Of a DNA stretch of 64,000 bases, positions 59,622 to 64,000 are shown in pieces. Where the stretch lies: NCBI GenBank assembly GCA_021773015.1, contig JAJFKW010000006.1:1-64000 (forward strand). The letters are read 5' to 3'. Positions within the stretch are counted from its first letter, which is position 1, and each line of letters begins with the position of its first letter. Made by a program: the position numbers and the translations under genes. This DNA comes from Woeseia sp. Its GTDB lineage: Bacteria; Pseudomonadota; Gammaproteobacteria; Steroidobacterales; Woeseiaceae. Below the pieces are notes generated by a model. That model saw only the letters and a list, made by a program, of their open reading frames with translations. It did no database searches and was not told the origin of the DNA.

Positions 59622-60761
59622 ATGCATACTGAGGTTCAGGAAAGCATACTCGATATACAAGCCGATCATTGGAATTCGTTGATCGGCAACCGCTACCCGT
59701 TTCTCAGTCACGAATTTCTGGCTGCCGCGGAAGAAACAGGGTGCGTTTGCCCAGAGACTGGCTGGACGGCCCGTCATATCGTCGCGCGCAACCAAGACGG
59801 GCGCCTACTCGGCGCGTTACCGTTGTATGAAAAGACGCATTCCTGGGGTGAATTTGTATTTGATTGGAGTTGGGCGCAGGCCTATCAGCAGGCCGGATAT
59901 GAGTACTATCCCAAGCTAGTCTCCGCGACTCCGTTCACCCCCGCACCGAGCCCGCGTCTATTGATGGCAGAGTACGACGCAGAGCTAGCAGGGACGCTCA
60001 TCGAGGCTGCGCTCGACTACGCCAAGCGTTCGGCATGTTCGTCACTGCATTTTCAATTTCCGACGGACGAAGAAATCGAACCCATGCGAGCGGCGGGACT
60101 CATGATTCGCAAAGACTGTCAGTTTCATTGGCACAACAACAATTACGAGAATTTTGACCAGTTTTTAGCAACATTCAGCGCTGCCAAACGTAAAAAGGCA
60201 AAGCGCGATCGCCGTCATGTAGCTGAGGAAGGGATTCAATTTCGATGGATGGACGGCCACCAACTGGACGACGAGACCTGGCGTAAGGTGTACGAATTAA
60301 TCAGCATTACATTCATGCGACGCGGATCGTTACCGTATTTCAGTTTCGACTTTTTCAAAGAAGTCTCCCGGCGACTGCCGGACAGCATCTTGGTGGTACT
60401 GGCCGAGCGAGGAAGCAATCCAGTGGGCACGGCAGTATTTTACCGCGGCGCAAATACACTCTATGGTCGTTACTGGGGCTGCAACGAAGAAGTCAATGCG
60501 CTGCATTTCGAAACCTGCTACTACCAAGGCATTGGATATTGTATTGCTAATGGAATTCGAAAGTTCGAGCCCGGCACGCAAGGAGAACACAAAATCAGTC
60601 GCGGTTTCAGCCCAGTGCCGACCTGGTCGGCACATTGGCTCGAACATCCGCAGTTTTTCGCCGCGATCGAGCGATACGTCGACGAGGAAAAAAAGCACAT
60701 CGATCATTACATCGAGGCCGTGGATTCCCACTCGCCCTACAAAAAACCGTCCGTAAAATGA
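59622..60761 (+). CDS. FemAB/DUF482-type acetyltransferase-fold protein
   Basis: A 379-residue protein of the GNAT-like FemAB/DUF482 family. The pattern SAKR-type FSAAKRKKAKRDRRHVAEEG, SITFMRRGSLPYFSFDFFKEV, GTAVFYRGANTLYGRYWGCN, CYYQGIGYCIANGIRKFEPG and GEHKISRGFSPVPTWSAHWL (separate stretches) is characteristic. Substrate unknown; some members modify peptidoglycan or peptides. The ATG at 59622 is preferred over a TTG at 59616. It lies between trxB and aat, both on the plus strand, and could be transcribed with them. Confidence 0.88.
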   Translation: MHTEVQESILDIQADHWNSLIGNRYPFLSHEFLAAAEETGCVCPETGWTARHIVARNQDGRLLGALPLYEKTHSWGEFVFDWSWAQAYQQAGYEYYPKLVSATPFTPAPSPRLLMAEYDAELAGTLIEAALDYAKRSACSSLHFQFPTDEEIEPMRAAGLMIRKDCQFHWHNNNYENFDQFLATFSAAKRKKAKRDRRHVAEEGIQFRWMDGHQLDDETWRKVYELISITFMRRGSLPYFSFDFFKEVSRRLPDSILVVLAERGSNPVGTAVFYRGANTLYGRYWGCNEEVNALHFETCYYQGIGYCIANGIRKFEPGTQGEHKISRGFSPVPTWSAHWLEHPQFFAAIERYVDEEKKHIDHYIEAVDSHSPYKKPSVK

Positions 60762-60804
60762 TGCTTAAATTGGCAGCCCTAACATTGATTGGCAGACGAT
60801 AGCC

Positions 60805-61548
60805 ATGACGTCGGCAGCACCAAGATTGCATTGGATAATGCACGACGACCCTGCTGACGCTTTTCCACCGTTGGACAACGCGTTTTTGGAGCCAGACGGG
60901 CTACTCGCGGCTGGCGGCGACTTAAGCGAAGCGCGACTCCTTAGCGCTTATCGCCGTGGCATTTTTCCATGGTATGACGATGGGCAGCCGATTCTCTGGT
61001 GGTCCCCTGACCCACGCTGCATCTTGCGGCCAGCCGAATTTCACTTGGGCCGCCGGTTTCGGCGGTCACTAAAACAGTGCGGATTTACGCTTTCATTCAA
61101 CCAACAATTTAGCCAAGTGGTTGCTGCCTGCAGTAGACCTCGAGCGGGGCAATCTGGTACCTGGATCACGGCCGACATGAAATCTGCCTATTCGAGATTG
61201 CACCGTAGTGGATGGGCTCACTCCATAGAAGTATGGCGTAATCGAAAATTGGTCGGGGGAATGTACGGTCTATCTATAGGCAAAGTGTTTTTCGGCGAAT
61301 CGATGTTCAGTCATGAAACAGATGCCTCAAAGGCAGCCATGTTCGCACTATGTGCCGAATTACAATTACGCCAGTTCGAACTTTTGGATTGTCAGGTGGA
61401 ATCACCGCATTTGCGAAGCTTAGGCGCGACGCTGATACGTCGAGCGGATTTTGCATTATTGCTGCAAGATCATTGCACGCCTAACCTACAATTGGTGCTC
61501 GAAATGGGTGAAAAAAGAGAAATTACGCAATATCTCTCGAATTTATAG
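60805..61548 (+). CDS. aat: Leucyl/phenylalanyl-tRNA-protein transferase
   Basis: A 247-residue N-end-rule enzyme that adds Leu or Phe to proteins with N-terminal Lys or Arg, marking them for ClpAP. Conserved parts are [74 protein letters not shown] and [15 protein letters not shown] (each as separate stretches). It is one gene away from infA and close to clpA, the adaptor-fed unfoldase that degrades its products. Confidence 0.97.
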   Translation: MTSAAPRLHWIMHDDPADAFPPLDNAFLEPDGLLAAGGDLSEARLLSAYRRGIFPWYDDGQPILWWSPDPRCILRPAEFHLGRRFRRSLKQCGFTLSFNQQFSQVVAACSRPRAGQSGTWITADMKSAYSRLHRSGWAHSIEVWRNRKLVGGMYGLSIGKVFFGESMFSHETDASKAAMFALCAELQLRQFELLDCQVESPHLRSLGATLIRRADFALLLQDHCTPNLQLVLEMGEKREITQYLSNL

Positions 61549-61630
61549 GGCAGATCGCGATTGTTGCGTTGCAATGAGGCAGTCGATTCTGCACAATTCG
61601 CCAGCCTTGGGCAGTAGAGAATTTAGGAAA

Positions 61631-61849
61631 TTGGCGAAAGAAGAAGCATTACAGATGGAAGGCGTGGTCACGGAGACCTTGCCCAACACAACATTTCGGG
61701 TTGAGCTTGAAAATGGTCACGTCGTGACCGCGCACATATCAGGCAAGATGCGAAAGCACTATATACGTATATTGACGGGCGACAGCGTCACCGTGGAACT
61801 TACCCCTTACGACCTAAGCAAAGGTCGAATCATCTATCGCGGTCGTTAA
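61631..61849 (+). CDS. infA: Translation initiation factor IF-1
   Basis: A 72-residue OB-fold protein that blocks the ribosomal A site during initiation. The sequence [20 protein letters not shown] and [16 protein letters not shown], ending YRGR, is nearly the family consensus. The frame is open further upstream, but homology places the start at TTG (61631), where LAKEE matches the usual MAKEE; the AGGA before it is only two bases away. A TTG start for infA is unusual. The arginyl-transferase gene (ate/bpt) often seen between aat and infA is absent. Confidence 0.95.
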   Translation: MAKEEALQMEGVVTETLPNTTFRVELENGHVVTAHISGKMRKHYIRILTGDSVTVELTPYDLSKGRIIYRGR

Positions 61850-61872
61850 TCGATCGTTCGCTGAGCATCTGA

Positions 61873-62736
61873 TCAGACTCTATCGAGCGGAATTCTTAAA
61901 TAGCGTACGCCGTTGTCTTCCAGGTCAGGCAGAATTCCAGCGCGAATGTTGACCTGCAACGACGGCAGCATCAGTTTTGGTACCGCTAATGTCGCATCGC
62001 GTGCCTCACGAAATGACGCATAATCATCTCTACTCAGGCCATTTCGCAAATGTACGTTCGCTTCGCGCGCGTGGCTGACAGTCGTTTCCCACGCATACTC
62101 GTCGCGACCTGGCGCCTTATAGTCATGACACATAAATAGCCGGACATCAGCCGGAAGCGCAAATATCTTCTGAATTGAATCGTACAGCGTGCCCGCATCT
62201 CCGCCCGGAAAATCACAGCGAGCGGTTCCGTAGTCCGGCATGAACAGCGTATCGCCAACAAACGCGGCATCGCCAATAACATAGGTACAGCAGGCTTCAG
62301 TGTGGCCTGGCGTATACATCACTGTGCCTTTTAGCGTACCGATACGAAACTCGTCGCCATCCGCTAGCAGTTGGTCAAACTCGCTGCCATCCGAAGATAA
62401 ATTACGCATATTAAATACGTCAGCAAAGGTCGCCTGCACGTTCGTAATATGGTTCCCAATCGCGATTTGCCCGCCGAGTTTTTCTTTGAGGTAGGGAGCA
62501 GCAGTAAGGTGGTCGGCGTGCACATGTGTCTCTAGTATGTAGACGCAATCGAGCTGCGACTCCGATACGTATCTGACGATACGGTCCGCTGACACTGTGT
62601 TGGTTCGTCCCGACGCCTGCTGATAGCCAAGAACTGAGTCGATGATCGCGCACTTCCGAGTCGCGCTATCGCTGACAACGTGACTTATTGTGTTGCTTTC
62701 GTCGTCAAAAAAACTCTCGATTTCAGGCGTTGGCAT
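61873..62736 (-). CDS. Metallo-beta-lactamase-fold hydrolase, persulfide dioxygenase-like
   Basis: A 287-residue enzyme. The metal site HVHADHL is at about 71-77, followed by TPGHTEACC, VGDTLF and a later CHDY. The general form (ESFFDDESNTISHVV near the N terminus, TPGHT and FMPDYGTARCDFPGGDA) resembles the ETHE1/Blh persulfide dioxygenases more than glyoxalase II. Such enzymes oxidise glutathione persulfide to sulfite. It lies tail-to-tail with infA and just after clpA on the minus strand; no rhodanese domain is fused. Confidence 0.88.
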   Translation of the reverse strand: MPTPEIESFFDDESNTISHVVSDSATRKCAIIDSVLGYQQASGRTNTVSADRIVRYVSESQLDCVYILETHVHADHLTAAPYLKEKLGGQIAIGNHITNVQATFADVFNMRNLSSDGSEFDQLLADGDEFRIGTLKGTVMYTPGHTEACCTYVIGDAAFVGDTLFMPDYGTARCDFPGGDAGTLYDSIQKIFALPADVRLFMCHDYKAPGRDEYAWETTVSHAREANVHLRNGLSRDDYASFREARDATLAVPKLMLPSLQVNIRAGILPDLEDNGVRYLRIPLDRV

Positions 62737-62745
62737 TAGGATTGA

Positions 62746-64000
62746 TCAAGAATTTGGCTGGTGCTCTAGTTCTTTGACCAGCGGCTCCGCTATCAACTCG
62801 AGATTATCATCTGTATCGACAACAATGCGGACATGCCCTCCATCAGCGAGACTCCCAAATAGCAACTCCTCCGCTAAAGGTCGTTTGATGTGTTCCTGAA
62901 TTATTCTTGCCATTGGTCGCGCACCCATTTTCGGGTCATATCCTCGATTTGCAATCCACTCTCGAGCGTTGTCGTCGAGTTCCAACGTCACATTGTTGTC
63001 GCTCAATTTCGCTTCCAGCTCAACAACGAGTTTGTCGACAACCCGCCTAATTGAATGACTGTCCAGCGGTGCAAACGGAATTATTGCATCCAGCCGATTG
63101 CGAAACTCTGGCGAGAATGACTTCTTGATGATGCCCAAACTGTCGGAGCTGTGATCCTGTTGTGTGAACCCGATGGACGCTCGACTCATCTCCTGCGCAC
63201 CGGCATTCGTTGTCATTACGAGTACGACATTGCGGAAATCTGCCTTACGGCCGTTGTTGTCGGTCAATGTTCCATGGTCCATAACCTGCAGCAACAGATT
63301 GAATACCTCGGGGTGCGCTTTTTCGATCTCATCTAACAGTACGACGGCATGCGGGTTTTTCGTTACAGCCTCTGTCAATAAACCACCCTGATCAAAACCA
63401 ACATACCCGGGCGGCGCACCAATCAATCGGGAAACAGTGTGTCGCTCCATATATTCCGACATATCGAAGCGAATGAGCTCAACACCCAACACCATTGCCA
63501 GTTGCCGGGTTACTTCAGTCTTGCCGACGCCAGTAGGTCCCGCAAAGAGAAAGGAGCCAATCGGTCGCGTGTCTTCGTTCAAACCTGATCGCGACATCTT
63601 TATCGCTGAGCCCAGTGCCCCTATCGCATCGTCCTGACCGAAAATGCTAAGTTTCAAGTCACGTTCTAAGGTTAGTAAAACATCCTTGTCAGATGCGGAA
63701 ACACTTTTGGGCGGAATACGCGCCATTTTGGCGACGATATTTTCGACCACCTCAATAGTAACGCGCTGCTCGCGATCAGCGACCGGCCTCAAGCGCAAAT
63801 TAGCGCCAGCCTCATCGATCACGTCTATTGCTTTATCTGGCAACCTACGATCATTAATGTGCTTCGCGGCAAGTTCGGCCGCTGCCTCAAGCGCCGCTGC
63901 ATCGTAGATTACGCCGTGATGCTCCTCGAACCGAGATTTGAGGCCGCGTAATATTTCAACTGTTTCCTCAAGGCTTGGTTCCGGGACGTCAATCTTTTGA
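62746..64000 (-). CDS. clpA: ClpA unfoldase, partial (C-terminal part)
   Basis: The frame stays open from 62746 to the window edge, showing about 417 residues of a protein that is usually about 750; the N-terminal domain and first Walker motifs lie beyond 64000. Visible parts include the end of the first AAA+ module (LEETVEILRGLKSRFEEHHG, LPDKAIDVIDEAGA), the second Walker A (GPTGVGKTE), Walker B (VVLLDEIEKAHPEVFN) and the ClpP-binding loop IGF in ASIGFTQQD, with NRLDAIIPF and the C-terminal GYDPKMGARPMARIIQEHI. ClpA unfolds proteins for ClpP. clpS should be just upstream outside the window. Confidence 0.96.
   Translation of the reverse strand, partial: QKIDVPEPSLEETVEILRGLKSRFEEHHGVIYDAAALEAAAELAAKHINDRRLPDKAIDVIDEAGANLRLRPVADREQRVTIEVVENIVAKMARIPPKSVSASDKDVLLTLERDLKLSIFGQDDAIGALGSAIKMSRSGLNEDTRPIGSFLFAGPTGVGKTEVTRQLAMVLGVELIRFDMSEYMERHTVSRLIGAPPGYVGFDQGGLLTEAVTKNPHAVVLLDEIEKAHPEVFNLLLQVMDHGTLTDNNGRKADFRNVVLVMTTNAGAQEMSRASIGFTQQDHSSDSLGIIKKSFSPEFRNRLDAIIPFAPLDSHSIRRVVDKLVVELEAKLSDNNVTLELDDNAREWIANRGYDPKMGARPMARIIQEHIKRPLAEELLFGSLADGGHVRIVVDTDDNLELIAEPLVKELEHQPNS

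Noticed and set aside
61451-61630. A longer infA frame beginning at ATG 61451
   Set aside because: Adds 60 residues inside aat with no homology; IF-1 is always about 72 residues.

Overview
The window looks like chromosome of a free-living gammaproteobacterium. The main evidence is the right end. Read from 64 kb leftward it carries clpA, infA, aat, trxB, ftsK, lolA, rarA and serS, the backbone order known from Escherichia coli. It differs in having a VanZ-like gene between lolA and rarA, a FemAB-like acetyltransferase between trxB and aat, a metallo-beta-lactamase-fold gene between infA and clpA, and no visible lrp or cydDC. Two M28 peptidases, an M13 and an M1 peptidase, a large secreted ExeM-type nuclease and an arylsulfotransferase-like protein, several with lipoprotein signals, suggest a heterotroph living on protein-rich and polymer-rich organic matter, probably aquatic. 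A closer placement (for example a Woeseiales-type sediment bacterium) is only a guess.

Layout. 1-340: tRNA-Arg with its 3' end and downstream flank duplicated beside a cluster of short perfect hairpins. 0.4-4.3 kb: a GNAT enzyme and a PrxQ-type peroxiredoxin, then a tightly coupled minus-strand group (YjbQ, a membrane histidine phosphatase, small membrane proteins, a DUF1579-like secreted protein). 4.3-4.9 kb: a plasmid-like ribbon-helix-helix plus ParC-like pair behind an elaborate operator-like repeat. 4.9-11.4 kb: a lipoprotein M28 peptidase and a split MacAB-type exporter (adaptor, ATPase, two permeases). 12-17.6 kb: a PspA / membrane protein / von Willebrand A operon divergent from a two-component system whose kinase has an unusually large extracytoplasmic region. 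17.7-31.3 kb: ApbE, the ExeM-type nuclease, a YHS protein, an ArsR/SRPBCC pair with a perfect hairpin in front, a GST, a Tat-exported aldo/keto reductase-like protein without the usual catalytic residues, a second M28 peptidase, a lipoprotein methyltransferase-like protein, an M1 aminopeptidase and a truncated globin. 31.7-44.4 kb: an M50-like membrane peptidase, EcsC, an RhlE-type helicase, DUF4153, LysR, DUF427, SRPBCC, arylsulfotransferase, a CPA2 antiporter and an M13 peptidase. 44.7-52.2 kb: an ExeA-like ATPase with a very long acidic tail, NAD(P)HX epimerase, tRNA-Ser, a Bax-inhibitor-1 family protein and an MscS-type channel fused to a C-terminal SRPBCC domain. 52.2-64 kb: the conserved core block.

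The parts most worth a second look are the PspA/VWA/two-component locus, the MscS-SRPBCC fusion, the ExeA-like ATPase with its roughly 600-residue tail, the interlocking operator in front of the RHH/ParC-like pair, the 18-bp perfect hairpin in front of the ArsR gene, and the tRNA-Arg repeat. I saw no transposase, integrase, prophage or CRISPR array. All functional assignments come from reading the sequence and remembered family motifs; no database search was run.
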